Below are positions 35,730-45,980 of a stretch of DNA of 64,000 bases, piece by piece; position 1 is the first letter of the stretch, and the number at the start of each line of letters is the position of its first letter. This DNA is from DASQUK01 sp963756425. GTDB lineage: Bacteria; Actinomycetota; Acidimicrobiia; Acidimicrobiales; VFJN01. The position numbers and the translations under genes are program-made. Under the pieces are notes generated by a model, which did not search any database, was not told the DNA's origin, and worked only from the letters and a program-made list of their open reading frames with translations. The stretch lies in the NCBI GenBank assembly GCA_963756425.1, contig CAVWNW010000004.1, forward strand, positions 280,748-344,747. Reading direction: 5' to 3'.

Positions 35730-36605
35730 TCAGGCCGCCATCTCCGTTGAATCGACGACACGGTCGAGGAGGCGCACGACGAAGGTGCGCACGATGTGAC
35801 GCTTGTACGCCGCGCTGCCACGGTGGTCGGTCCGGGGCTGCGCCGCCTGCGCGGCGAGCTCACCGGCGTGTTCGATGCGGTCGGCAGTGAGAGCCTCGCC
35901 GACGAGCGTCTGCGCCGCGTCGACGGCGTCGATGGTCGCCCCACCGACACCTGTCAGGGCGATGCCCGCCCTGGTGATCTTCGTCGCCGCGACCTCGACC
36001 GCCACGGCGACGCCGACGGTGGCAAAATCACCCACCCGGCGCTCTAGCTTCAGGTAGCCGCCAGCCGGCGCACCCTTCGGCGCGGGGATGACGGCCTCCA
36101 CGGCCATCTCATCGGTCGCCAGTGCATTGTCGAACGGGCCGGTGACGAACTCGGACACGGGGATCGTCCGTCGGCCCTCCGGACCCTGCGCGACGACGTG
36201 GCCTCCGAGGGCGGTCACGACAGAAGCCCAGTCGCCCTGGGGGTCGGCGTGGCACAACGAACCGACGAGCGTCCCGCGGTTCCGCACGAGCGGGTCGGCG
36301 ATCAGCGGCGCCGCCGCCGACATCGTCGGCTGCGTCGCGGTGAGGAGCGTCGAGCGCTCGAGATCGGCATGGCGGCATAGCGCACCCACGCGGATGGTGC
36401 CATCCGGGTCGACGACGTGGTAGTCGAGGTCCGGGATGCTGTTGATGTCGACGAGCAGCTCGGGCGATGCAAATCGCAACTTGAGCAGCGGGATCAGACT
36501 CTGCCCGCCTGCGAGCACCTTTGCCTCACCTCCGCCTTGCTCGAGCAGGGCGATGGCCTCGTCGAGAGAGCGCGGGGCTTCGTAGCGAAACCGGGGTGGA
36601 TAGAT
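35730..36605 (-). CDS. coxM: CoxM, CO dehydrogenase medium FAD subunit (apparent ATC start)
   Basis: 291 residues. FAD-binding motifs are AGGQSLIPLLK and RNRGTLVGSLCHADPQGDW, and the C-terminal CO_deh_flav_C domain is complete. The conserved N-terminus YPPRFRYEAPRSLDEAIALL is encoded from 36602 downward, but the codon where Met is expected (36605-36603) is ATC, five bases after GGAGG. No ATG, GTG or TTG exists in frame between there and an upstream TGA. The first usual start, a GTG at 36518, would delete 29 conserved residues. Either ATC is used or the base is wrong. Confidence 0.9.
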   Translation of the reverse strand: MYPPRFRYEAPRSLDEAIALLEQGGGEAKVLAGGQSLIPLLKLRFASPELLVDINSIPDLDYHVVDPDGTIRVGALCRHADLERSTLLTATQPTMSAAAPLIADPLVRNRGTLVGSLCHADPQGDWASVVTALGGHVVAQGPEGRRTIPVSEFVTGPFDNALATDEMAVEAVIPAPKGAPAGGYLKLERRVGDFATVGVAVAVEVAATKITRAGIALTGVGGATIDAVDAAQTLVGEALTADRIEHAGELAAQAAQPRTDHRGSAAYKRHIVRTFVVRLLDRVVDSTEMAA

Positions 36606-36641
36606 GCGAGCCTCCTCTCCGTGCCTGACAGGGTCGAGCGT

Positions 36642-36908
36642 TCAGCGACCGGGCTCGGAACGTGAAGCGCCGTCGCCGGAGCCCTCGGCGTCGGGGACCG
36701 CCACCGGGAGCGATTCCATCTCGGGATCCGGTCGGCGCTCCTGGTGCGGTGGCCACGGACCCTGCACTGGTTGCCCGGCGACCTTGAGGTAGTCGATCAG
36801 CTCGGGCCAAGCCCACACCGTGGGGCTCTTTCCGGTCTTCGGCGAATGCTCGATCAGCTCGAACAAGCGCGGATTGCCGTGACTGTGGCCCGTGGACTCG
36901 ACTGCCAT
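36642..36908 (-). CDS. Small uncharacterised protein upstream of coxM
   Basis: 88 residues, ATG at 36908 after AGGGGGCGAGCAGC. Hydrophilic, with SPTVWAWPELIDYLKVAGQP as the only ordered-looking part and a proline/glutamate-rich end. No family recognised. It precedes coxM by 36 bp in the same direction, so it may be the first gene of the operon or a leader gene. Confidence 0.55.
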   Translation of the reverse strand: MAVESTGHSHGNPRLFELIEHSPKTGKSPTVWAWPELIDYLKVAGQPVQGPWPPHQERRPDPEMESLPVAVPDAEGSGDGASRSEPGR

Positions 36909-37054
36909 GCTGCTCGCCCCCTACACGTTGGACAGCCCGGGGCGGGCGTGTCGTTCATATCGTCACGGGCGACTCTAGCGTCCGGACCCTCGCCCCGGCC
37001 TTGAACGGAACGACCGAGTCGCTCCATGCGACGCGGCGCGGTGCAGACGTCGGC

Positions 37055-38527
37055 CTAGATGCCGTGTTGGGCGGTGATGCGGCCGTTCTTCTCGGCTTGG
37101 ACGAGGGCGTCGTAGTCGCGGTCGTTTTGGTCGGCGTACGCCTCGGAGAATTCGACGAGGGCCCGGTCGAACGCGTCACTCGAGCCGAGGTAGGAGGCGA
37201 TGGCGATACGGTCGCCGGAGCGGGCGTGGGCCCGGACCAGCGCGCTGGCACAGATGCGGGCGTAGATGGCCATGGTGGCGGGGTTCATGGTGTCGACGAG
37301 TGCGGCGCCCTTCCAGTCCCGGAGTTGACGGACGTAGAAGTCGCGCTCGACGCCGTCGTAACCCTTGACGTGGTCCCAGCCCAGGAAGATGTCGCTACTG
37401 GCTTGCATCAGGTGCTGGCCGTGCACGACCCGTTGGCCATGCGATCGGCGGTCGCTGCGCCCGACGAAGTCCTCGAGCACCGAAGCCTCGGCCTCCTTGG
37501 CTTGGAGGAACAACGGATCCGAGTCGTCACGACCGAGCATCAGCACGATCCACGCCCGAGTCCCGACACTGCCGACACCGACAACCTTGCGGGCCACGTC
37601 AGCCAGGCGGAAGTCCTCGAGCAGGTGGCGGCGGTCGCTAGGCAACGTCCGGCGGTAGCTGCGGATCACCGCCCGCAGGAAGTCGAGGATCTGGTCTCGC
37701 TCCGCCCCCTCGAACAGCTCCTCGATCGGCTGGACGAGCGGCGGGTCGCTGATGATACGCCGCTGTCCGCCTACGACGTGGGTGAGCTTGTTGAAGGCCT
37801 GCAGGCTGTCGCGGGTGCGAGCCTTGGCCACGTTGGCCTCGGCCCGCTTGCGCACCGCCGCGCTGACTCCGGTTCGGAGCTCCTTGATGGCGGCCTCGAC
37901 GTCCATGTGGGAGTACCACACGGCCAGGTTGGTCATGGCCGCGAACTGGTGCATGGCCGAGCGGTACTCGCCGAGCAGGGCGAGCAGCACCCTGGTGCGC
38001 TCCTTGGTCGAGAACCCGTTGTCGCGCCCGGCGAGGGCGAAGCTGGCCGCGAGCCGCTTGACGTCCCACTCCCACGGCCCCGGGCAGGTCTCGTCGAAGT
38101 CGTTGATGCCGAACACCAGGCGGCGTTCCGGTGACGCGAACCCGCCGAAGTTCATCAGGTGGGCGTCACCACACACCTGGGTGGTGATCCCCGACCGGGG
38201 CGTGCCGGCCAGGTCGGCGGCCATTATGAGTGCAGCGCCCCGGTAGAAGGTGAACGGCGACACCAGCATCCGGCCGTAGCGGATCGGCACGAGCTCGGGC
38301 ACCCGGGTCACGGCCTGCTGTTCCAGCAGCGCCACCGGGTCCGGCCGGTGCTCGCCCGGGGTGAACCCAGCATGGCTCGACCGGGGCACTTCGCGTCGAG
38401 CCGCCTTGCCCCGCGCCACCCGCTCGTCCACCGTCAGGTGCGGGACCACCTTGCCGTGCACGTATCGCATGCCCTCGGGAAGCGGTTGAGATTCGTCCTG
38501 GTCATCGGTCAAGGTCGCAGGTTCCAC
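37055..38527 (-). CDS. DUF2252 family protein
   Basis: 490 residues, GTG start after AGGAGG. The kinase-like DUF2252 pattern is clear: PIRYGRMLVSPFTFYRGAAL, VCGDAHLMNFGGFASPERRL, INDFDETCPGPWEWDVKRLA and the later GVGSVGTRAWIVLMLG. The GDxHxxN and FDxxD motifs resemble the catalytic loop of aminoglycoside-phosphotransferase-like kinases, but no activity has been shown for the family. It stands alone on this strand, beyond the cox operon, with no evident link. Confidence 0.88.
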   Translation of the reverse strand: MEPATLTDDQDESQPLPEGMRYVHGKVVPHLTVDERVARGKAARREVPRSSHAGFTPGEHRPDPVALLEQQAVTRVPELVPIRYGRMLVSPFTFYRGAALIMAADLAGTPRSGITTQVCGDAHLMNFGGFASPERRLVFGINDFDETCPGPWEWDVKRLAASFALAGRDNGFSTKERTRVLLALLGEYRSAMHQFAAMTNLAVWYSHMDVEAAIKELRTGVSAAVRKRAEANVAKARTRDSLQAFNKLTHVVGGQRRIISDPPLVQPIEELFEGAERDQILDFLRAVIRSYRRTLPSDRRHLLEDFRLADVARKVVGVGSVGTRAWIVLMLGRDDSDPLFLQAKEAEASVLEDFVGRSDRRSHGQRVVHGQHLMQASSDIFLGWDHVKGYDGVERDFYVRQLRDWKGAALVDTMNPATMAIYARICASALVRAHARSGDRIAIASYLGSSDAFDRALVEFSEAYADQNDRDYDALVQAEKNGRITAQHGI

Positions 38528-38702
38528 GACGGCGTCCTCCTAATCGTGAACGGAGTCGGGGCGTACACGACGCGCACCATCCACCAGGCGAGCATGCGCC
38601 TTCGCGCCGGGGAGCCGCATCGTTCAAATCGGGTGATCTTGCGCCCCGGCGGCCGCGACGCGTCAATCGCGTGGACGCAGAGTCCGTGATTGAATTTGGC
38701 CA

Positions 38703-39038
38703 GTGGATACCGAACTCGCGAACGATCGCACCTTCCTCGCGTGGCTTCGGACCGGGATCGCACTGTTCGGGCTCGGATTCGTCGTCGCGAAGGTCGCCTT
38801 GGTCGTGCAACCTGACGAGACTCGCCTTCAGAACAAGAACCTCTACAGCGCCGTCGGAGTGGTCATCGTCTTGAGTGGCGCCGCGCTCGTCGTGGTCGGC
38901 TATCTCCAACATGCACGCGTCTTGCGGTCCCTCGACCGTGACAAAGAGCCTCCGCCGCCGCGGTGGCCGTTTACGATCACGGTGATCGCGTTTGTGGGAT
39001 CGCTCGTTCTCTCGGCTCTGATAATCGTTTCGTCCTAG
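38703..39038 (+). CDS. DUF202 (YidH-like) membrane protein
   Basis: 111 residues, GTG start. Three membrane spans. The N-terminal ANDRTFLAWLRTGIALFGLG is the DUF202 signature (ExxxLAWxRTxxAL), and the loop LQHARVLRSLDRDKEPPPPR separates spans two and three. Function unknown. Confidence 0.88.
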   Translation: MDTELANDRTFLAWLRTGIALFGLGFVVAKVALVVQPDETRLQNKNLYSAVGVVIVLSGAALVVVGYLQHARVLRSLDRDKEPPPPRWPFTITVIAFVGSLVLSALIIVSS

Positions 39039-39138
39039 GTATCACAACTCCCCTCACGCCCTTTGGTGAGGAGATCTGCGGGCCCTCGTACACTCCACCC
39101 GGGGTCTTACCGGAAGGCGGCATTGGCATGGACGTCAG

Positions 39139-40419
39139 ATGACGCGACCGCGGCTGGCCGCGATCCTCGCCCTGGTGCTCGCGGTGCTGACGCTGGCGGC
39201 GACCGCCTACTCGGTGATCGCCAATTTTCCCCGGGGTCTGATCTTGGCTGCGCTCCTGGTCGGCGCCGGGGTCGCAGCGTGGTACGGGTTGATCCGCAGG
39301 GGATCGCCGCGGGTCTTCGGCGTCGGCTTGGCGGCGGCGCTCGTTCTCGCGGCGGTGCTGATCGTGATTCTCGACGGTGGGGTCGCGGAGTTCGTCGTGG
39401 TCGGAGCGACGGCCTTCGCAACGGTGGCCGCGACCGAGGCCGCCTTCGCGGTTCACGTGCCGCTCCCGGGGGCCGCGGACCCGGCCAGCCCGGTCCTCTT
39501 CTTCAACCCGAAGTCGGGCGGCGGCAAGGCGGAGCGGTTCAAGCTGGCCGACGAGGCGCGGGCCCGTGGGATCGAGCCGATCGAGCTGGTCCCGGGGAGC
39601 GACCTCGAGCGGCTCGTGCGCGACGCGGTCGCCGCGGGTGCCGACGCGTTGGCGATGGCCGGCGGCGACGGCTCGCAGGCGGTCGTCGCGGCGATCGCCG
39701 CCGAGCGTGGCCTGCCCTACGCCTGCATCCCGGCGGGGACCCGAAACCATTTCGCGCTCGACCTGGGGGTCGACCGCAATGACGTCGTCGGGGCGCTCGA
39801 CGCCTTCGTCGAGGGTGGTGAGCGAACGGTTGACCTCGCCGAGGTGAACGGCCGCGTGTTCGTCAACAACGTCTCGCTCGGCCTCTACGCCGAGGCGGTC
39901 CAGGCCGAGGGCTACCGCGAGGCGAAGCTTCGAACGATCCTCGACACCCTGCCCGACGTGGTGGGGCCGGAGGGCGAGGGGCTCGACTTGCGCTGGACCG
40001 GACCCGGGGGCAGCGAGCACTCCTCCGGCGCGGGGATCCTCGTGTCCAACAATCGCTACCGGCTCGGCGGGCTGGTCGGTTCAGGCACCCGACCGAGGAT
40101 CGACGATGGCCTGCTCGGGATCACGGTCGCCAGCGGGTCGGACCGCGGCGACGGCGGCGGTATGGCGCGGCGCCTGTGGCGCGGGTGGTCGGCGCCGGAG
40201 TTCGAGGTCAGATCCGAGGGCCCGATCGCCGCCGGAGTCGACGGTGAGGCGCTCGTGCTCGAGTCCCCGCTTCGCTTCCGCATCCTGCCGGGGGTGCTGC
40301 ACGTGCGGATCGCGCGCAAGCATCCGGGTGCCTCACCCTCGATGGCGATGCCCGAGACCCTCCGCGGTACCGCCGGCGCCCTCCTGGCGATCGCTGCCGG
40401 GCACCGCGGGCCGTCGTAA
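39139..40419 (+). CDS. Diacylglycerol-kinase-family lipid kinase with N-terminal membrane domain
   Basis: 426 residues. Residues 5-105 hold four membrane spans. The DAGK catalytic domain starts near 112 with VLFFNPKSGGGKAERF, then ALAMAGGDGSQAVVAAIA (the GGDG nucleotide loop) and PAGTRNHFALDLGVD; the C-terminal beta domain shows ILVSNNRYRLGG and the IDDGLLGI motif. Such enzymes phosphorylate lipids with ATP. The next gene, five bases after the stop, encodes a PAP2 phosphatase, the reverse type of reaction, so the pair probably handles lipid carriers or phospholipid turnover. Confidence 0.88.
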   Translation: MTRPRLAAILALVLAVLTLAATAYSVIANFPRGLILAALLVGAGVAAWYGLIRRGSPRVFGVGLAAALVLAAVLIVILDGGVAEFVVVGATAFATVAATEAAFAVHVPLPGAADPASPVLFFNPKSGGGKAERFKLADEARARGIEPIELVPGSDLERLVRDAVAAGADALAMAGGDGSQAVVAAIAAERGLPYACIPAGTRNHFALDLGVDRNDVVGALDAFVEGGERTVDLAEVNGRVFVNNVSLGLYAEAVQAEGYREAKLRTILDTLPDVVGPEGEGLDLRWTGPGGSEHSSGAGILVSNNRYRLGGLVGSGTRPRIDDGLLGITVASGSDRGDGGGMARRLWRGWSAPEFEVRSEGPIAAGVDGEALVLESPLRFRILPGVLHVRIARKHPGASPSMAMPETLRGTAGALLAIAAGHRGPS

Positions 40420-40423
40420 CTCG

Positions 40424-41017
40424 ATGAGTGCTGTCGCCCCCCGGCGCCCCGACCAGCCTCGGCCGCGTCCTGCCTGGCTTGCCGACGCCGAGCGGCTCGA
40501 TCTCGCCGTCTACGCGGCGATCGCGGCGACGCCGAGCCCGGCGCTCGACAGCGCGATGGGCCGGCTGACACGGGCCGCCGACCACTCGAAGCTCTCGCTC
40601 GCCGCAGCCGCGGCGCTGGCCGTGTTCGGCGGCCCCGACGGCCGGCGGGCCGCGACCAGCGGGCTGGCCGCGGTCGGCGTGACCGCGACAATCGTCAACG
40701 TCGGCCTCAAGCTCGTCGCCCGGCGCCCGCGTCCCGACCCGGTCACGGCAGCGGTGCCGATCACACGGCAGGTCAAGATGCCGGTCACCCGCTCGTTTCC
40801 CTCCGGGCACAGCGCCGCAGCGTTCGCATTTGCGACCGGGGTCGGCGAGGTGATGCCCGGCGCCGCGATCCCGCTCCGTGCCCTCGCAAGCGTCGTTGCC
40901 TACTCGCGCGTGCACACCGGGGTCCACTATCCCGGCGACGTGATCGCAGGGGCGCTCGTCGGCGTCAGCCTGGGTGAGCTGACGGGCCGGGCGCTCCGCC
41001 GGCGGATGCCGCGCTGA
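40424..41017 (+). CDS. PAP2-family membrane phosphatase
   Basis: 197 residues. The three phosphatase motifs are KLVARRPRP, SFPSGHSAAAFAFATG and YSRVHTGVHYPGDVIAG, with all catalytic Arg, His and Asp residues present. Four or five membrane segments. It removes phosphate from lipid phosphates on the outer side of the membrane. It is cotranscribed with the lipid kinase gene just upstream. Confidence 0.9.
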   Translation: MSAVAPRRPDQPRPRPAWLADAERLDLAVYAAIAATPSPALDSAMGRLTRAADHSKLSLAAAAALAVFGGPDGRRAATSGLAAVGVTATIVNVGLKLVARRPRPDPVTAAVPITRQVKMPVTRSFPSGHSAAAFAFATGVGEVMPGAAIPLRALASVVAYSRVHTGVHYPGDVIAGALVGVSLGELTGRALRRRMPR

Positions 41018-41189
41018 GCCCGTTCGAGTTCGTGACCATGTTGCTAGACAGCCCGCCGGCCGGCGAAGGCATGCGGATCCGCCGATCCCGCGTCCGCCGT
41101 TCTGCGTTGACGATCCGATGGGCGGCAGCCGCCCGCAGCAGGCATTCTCGGCGGGCTCTGGACGAAATCAAGTTCGTTACTGTCGACGC

Positions 41190-41492
41190 ATGGAGACAAC
41201 GACGGTGGGACCTGGTGTGACCTCGCACGACGGGAACGGTCGCGGCATCGGCGCTGTTCGTCAGTCGATGAAGGTGGCTGCGCTTGAGTCGGCTGCCACC
41301 TACGTCGCACGCAGGGGCCTCGAGTTCGGATACCGCCGCGCCACTGGGCGGGAGCTTCCAACCGCCCGCGATCGCAACACCCCGTTCCGGCGGGTGTTGG
41401 TATGGGCCACCGTGACAGCGGCAGCCATGTCGGCGGCCACCGTCGTCGTGGACCAATTCGCACTGCGCCGCGAATCGCGTCCGAACCAGTAG
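41190..41492 (+). CDS. DUF4235-like small membrane protein
   Basis: 100 residues from the ATG at 41190. The pattern RGLEFGYRRATGRELPTARD followed by FRRVLVWATVTAAAMSAATV and a basic end resembles DUF4235 proteins (an N-terminal and a C-terminal amphipathic or membrane helix around a (W/Y)xxxTGxxxP motif). Function unknown. Confidence 0.6.
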   Translation: METTTVGPGVTSHDGNGRGIGAVRQSMKVAALESAATYVARRGLEFGYRRATGRELPTARDRNTPFRRVLVWATVTAAAMSAATVVVDQFALRRESRPNQ

Positions 41493-41595
41493 TCCCTGTC
41501 CGACGAAGCTGGTTCACCCGCGCCATATCTGCGATCCGCGATTGCTTGGTTTACACGGTCCGCGCCAGAACGCGCGCCCAGATCCTTTCCGCCCT

Positions 41596-42018
41596 TTACG
41601 CCGCCCGCATCTCGCGTCCGTGTGCAGTGACGGCCCAGATCACGAGAATGTCGATGACGATCACCGTGAGTGCCCAGAGCGGGTAGACGGGAATGAAGAA
41701 GAAGTTCGCGATTAGGCTGAGGCTGGCGACTATGACAGCCACCGCACGGGCGAGGATGTTGCCGCTTAACAGCCCGATACCGCTGAGCACCACGACGCCA
41801 CCCAGGATGATGTGAACCCAGCCCCATTCCGACAGGTCGAGGTAGACGTTGGCGCGGTTGGTGAAGACGACCCAGTCGTCGTTGACGGCGGCGATGACGC
41901 CGTAGAGCAGGTTGAGGCTGCCACCGATGATCAGCATGATGGCGGCGAAGGTGATCCAGCCCGTCCACCCGGTCGATTGGTCGTATCCGGTCGGTTGGTC
42001 GTATGACGACTCTGACAT
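41596..42018 (-). CDS. DUF7144-like four-span membrane protein
   Basis: 140 residues. A short Gln/Tyr-rich N-terminus leads into four membrane helices: TFAAIMLIIGGSLNLLYGVI, WGWVHIILGGVVVLSGIGLL, AVAVIVASLSLIANFFFIPV and PLWALTVIVIDILVIWAVTA. The FAxxMLxxxGxxxxxxG and WGWxHxxxGxxxxxxG motifs mark this actinobacterial family of unknown function. Single gene, good ribosome site AGAGAGGAACGTGC. Confidence 0.82.
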   Translation of the reverse strand: MSESSYDQPTGYDQSTGWTGWITFAAIMLIIGGSLNLLYGVIAAVNDDWVVFTNRANVYLDLSEWGWVHIILGGVVVLSGIGLLSGNILARAVAVIVASLSLIANFFFIPVYPLWALTVIVIDILVIWAVTAHGREMRAA

Positions 42019-42367
42019 TGCACGTTCCTCTCTGGCGGTTTCCCGCGGACCCTACTTCTGTTGGGTTCCTAAAAGGACGGACCAACCTGACCGTAGGACG
42101 AGTCATCGGTGGCGTCTTCAGCCAAGCGGGATGAGATCAACGGCGTCGCACCACCTGGATCACGCGGCAAACCGCCATTCACGGCCGGCATCGATCATCC
42201 GGATTGGATGACGACGACCCGGTCGTGCACCACGAGGATGAGAAGGCGGTCCGCGGGTGCCCGCTCGAGATCTGACGGGTCGGCCGCCGCGTCGCCCACG
42301 ACAGCCGTCCTGGCGCCGGATCGTCCAGCCACCGAGGCCCAGGAGGTATCATCCCTGGTCAGACTGG
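42019..42367. other. Gene-free stretch
   Basis: About 350 bp between the DUF7144 gene and tRNA-Pro with no convincing gene, repeat or hairpin. It should hold the promoter of the membrane protein gene. Confidence 0.5.
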
Positions 42368-42439
42368 TCGGGGAGGGGGGATTTGAACCCCCGACCTCCT
42401 GCACCCAAAGCAGGTGCGCTTCCACTGCGCCACTCCCCG
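42368..42439 (-). tRNA. tRNA-Pro (TGG)
   Basis: 72 nt. Acceptor CGGGGAG pairs with CTCCCCG, with the C1:G72 pair typical of bacterial proline tRNA. The anticodon loop TTTGGGT gives TGG, and the T arm contains GGTTCAAATCC. Confidence 0.95.
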
Positions 42440-42623
42440 TCGACCGGCCGAAAGCGTACCCGCAGGTGCAGGCGGCCCCGGCCCGGCCGCCGGGGCCGTG
42501 GCGCCCCGTTCCGGCGTTCGAGGTGCCGACGTCCGTAGCTTTCGGACGCCGGTTGGGGGTCGGGGGCCGGTCGGAGCCGGGTAGTACTGGGGATCCGCAC
42601 CCCGCCGTTACACTCACGCCCCT

Positions 42624-44036
42624 GTGAAGACCACCGTCTCGCCCCTCGAGGGAAACAAGGTCAAGCTCTCCGTCGAGGTCGACGAGGACGAGTTCGACAA
42701 GGCGATCTCCGACGCGTACCGCAAGATCGCCCGCGAGGTTCGCATCCCCGGCTTCCGGCCTGGCAAGGCCCCGCGCAAGGTCCTCGAGGGCCGCCTGGGC
42801 TCCCAGGTCGGCCGAGAGCAGGCGCTGAGCGACGCCCTGCCGGAGTACTACGCCCAGGCGCTTGTCGAGCACGACGTCGACGCCATCGACTCGCCGGACA
42901 TCGACATCACCTCGGGCCAGGAGGACGGCCCGGTCGTGTTCGACGCCGTGGTCGAGGTGCGCCCCGAGGTGCAGGTGCCCGGCTACGGCGGCCTGCGGGC
43001 CGAGGTCACCCGCCCGACAGTCACGGACGAGGAGGTCGACGCCCAGATCGACCGCATGCGACAGGTGCAGTCCACCTTTGCCGACGTCGACCGGTCAGCC
43101 CGCGACGACGACGCGGTCGTCATAGACATCAGCGGCACGCTGGACGGCGAGCCCCAACCGGGGCTGAGCGCCGACGACTACAGCTACACGGTCGGCAGCG
43201 GGGTGATCACCCCGGAGGTGGACGAGCAACTGCGGGGGGCGAAGGCCGGCGACATCCTCGCGTTCGACGCCGAGCACCCGGATCCCGAGGAGGAGCGCGG
43301 ACTGCGCTTCCGGGTGTTGGTGAAGCAAGTCCGGGAGCGCGTCCTGCCCGACGCCGACGACGAGTGGGCCGCGGAGAACTCCGAGTTCGAGACCATCGAT
43401 GCGCTCCGGCAGTCCATCCGGGACCGTTCCCTGGTCGTCCGCCAGGCGCAGGCCCAGGCCCAGCTCCGCCAGGCCACGGGTGAGGCCTTGGCCAAGCTGG
43501 TCGAGGACGACCCACCGGAACCCCTGGTCAACCACGAGATGCAGCACCGGGCGCAGGACCTCGCGCTCCGGCTCCAGGCTCAGGGCGTGGACCCAGAGCA
43601 GTGGCTGGCGGCGTCGGGTACCACCAACGAGCAGTTCACGTCGGAGCTCAGGGAGGCGGCCCAGACCGCGGTCAAGGTCGACCTGGCGCTGCGTGCGGTC
43701 GCCGACGCCGAGGACATCGAGTCCACCGAGGACGACCTCGAGGAGGAGCTGACGAGCGTCGCGGAGCGGGTCGGCGAGAAGGTCGACAAGGTGCGCCGCG
43801 AGTTCGAACGCGGCGGCCAACTGGCGGCGGTACGCTCCGATGTACGCAAGCGGAAGGCGCTCGACTGGCTCCTCGAGCGGGTCGAGATCGTCGACGAGGA
43901 CGGTCAGCCCATCGACCGCACGGAGCTCGAGATCCGGCCAGCACCCGACGAATCCCAAGACGAATCCGACGACGAACCCCACGACAACGACACGAACGAC
44001 ACGAACGAAGAGAAGACGGAGAGCAACGCCGAGTGA
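42624..44036 (+). CDS. tig: Trigger factor, ribosome-associated chaperone
   Basis: 470 residues, GTG start. The ribosome-binding domain has the signature GFRPGKAPRKVLE (residues about 40-55). The middle PPIase domain is recognisable in DDAVVIDISGTLDG and VIDISG-like strands, and the C-terminal helical arm extends to a long acidic tail rich in Asp, Glu and Asn. It shields nascent chains at the ribosome exit. The stop overlaps the clpP start (GTGA), the common tig-clpP-clpX arrangement. Confidence 0.95.
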   Translation: MKTTVSPLEGNKVKLSVEVDEDEFDKAISDAYRKIAREVRIPGFRPGKAPRKVLEGRLGSQVGREQALSDALPEYYAQALVEHDVDAIDSPDIDITSGQEDGPVVFDAVVEVRPEVQVPGYGGLRAEVTRPTVTDEEVDAQIDRMRQVQSTFADVDRSARDDDAVVIDISGTLDGEPQPGLSADDYSYTVGSGVITPEVDEQLRGAKAGDILAFDAEHPDPEEERGLRFRVLVKQVRERVLPDADDEWAAENSEFETIDALRQSIRDRSLVVRQAQAQAQLRQATGEALAKLVEDDPPEPLVNHEMQHRAQDLALRLQAQGVDPEQWLAASGTTNEQFTSELREAAQTAVKVDLALRAVADAEDIESTEDDLEEELTSVAERVGEKVDKVRREFERGGQLAAVRSDVRKRKALDWLLERVEIVDEDGQPIDRTELEIRPAPDESQDESDDEPHDNDTNDTNEEKTESNAE

Positions 44037-44662
44037 TCCGCAACTACCTCGTTCCCACTGTGGTCGAGCAGACCAACCGGGGTGAACGGGCCTACGACCT
44101 CTATAGCCGGCTGCTCAAGGAGAACATCATCTTCCTGGGCACGCCCATCGACGACACGATCGCCAACCTCGTCTGCGCCCAGCTGATCCACCTCGAGTCC
44201 GACAACCCGGACAAGGACATCAACATCTACATCAACAGCCCGGGCGGCGACATCACCGCACTGTTCGCCATCTACGACACGATGCGGTTCATCAAGCCCG
44301 ACATCAGCACCATCTGCTTCGGGCAGGCGGCATCGGCTGCGGCGGTCCTGCTGGCCGCCGGGGCCCCGGGCAAGCGCCTGGCCCTGCCGCACGCCCGGGT
44401 GCTGCTGCACCAGCCCTGGGGCCAGGCCGGCGGCCAGGCCACCGACGTCGAGCTGGCCGCCAAGGAGGTCCTGCGCATGCGGGAGCTCCTCGACCAGATC
44501 CTGGCGCGCCACACGGGGCAGACGGAGGAGAGGATCCACAAGGACACCGACCGCGACTACGTGATGAGCGCCGAAGAGGCACGCGAGTACGGCATCATCG
44601 ACGACGTCATCTCGTCGCGGCAGGCAGCCGACATGACCGGCCCGATCACTCGGGCGAGCTAG
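44033..44662 (+). CDS. clpP: ATP-dependent Clp protease proteolytic subunit ClpP
   Basis: 209 residues, GTG start overlapping the tig stop. The catalytic triad is present: Ser in GQAASAAAVLLAAG, His in ARVLLHQPWGQ and Asp in KDTDRDYVMSAEEA. Oligomerisation landmarks INSPGGDITALFAIYDTM are intact. It forms a barrel protease fed by ClpX, encoded next. A divergent N-terminus, LVPTVVEQTNRGERAYDLYS, is typical. Confidence 0.96.
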   Translation: MIRNYLVPTVVEQTNRGERAYDLYSRLLKENIIFLGTPIDDTIANLVCAQLIHLESDNPDKDINIYINSPGGDITALFAIYDTMRFIKPDISTICFGQAASAAAVLLAAGAPGKRLALPHARVLLHQPWGQAGGQATDVELAAKEVLRMRELLDQILARHTGQTEERIHKDTDRDYVMSAEEAREYGIIDDVISSRQAADMTGPITRAS

Positions 44663-44687
44663 CACGCCAAACGGGGGAGCGACCGAC

Positions 44688-45960
<1,273 letters not shown>

Positions 45961-45980
45961 CGCCGCCGGTCTCGTATTTC

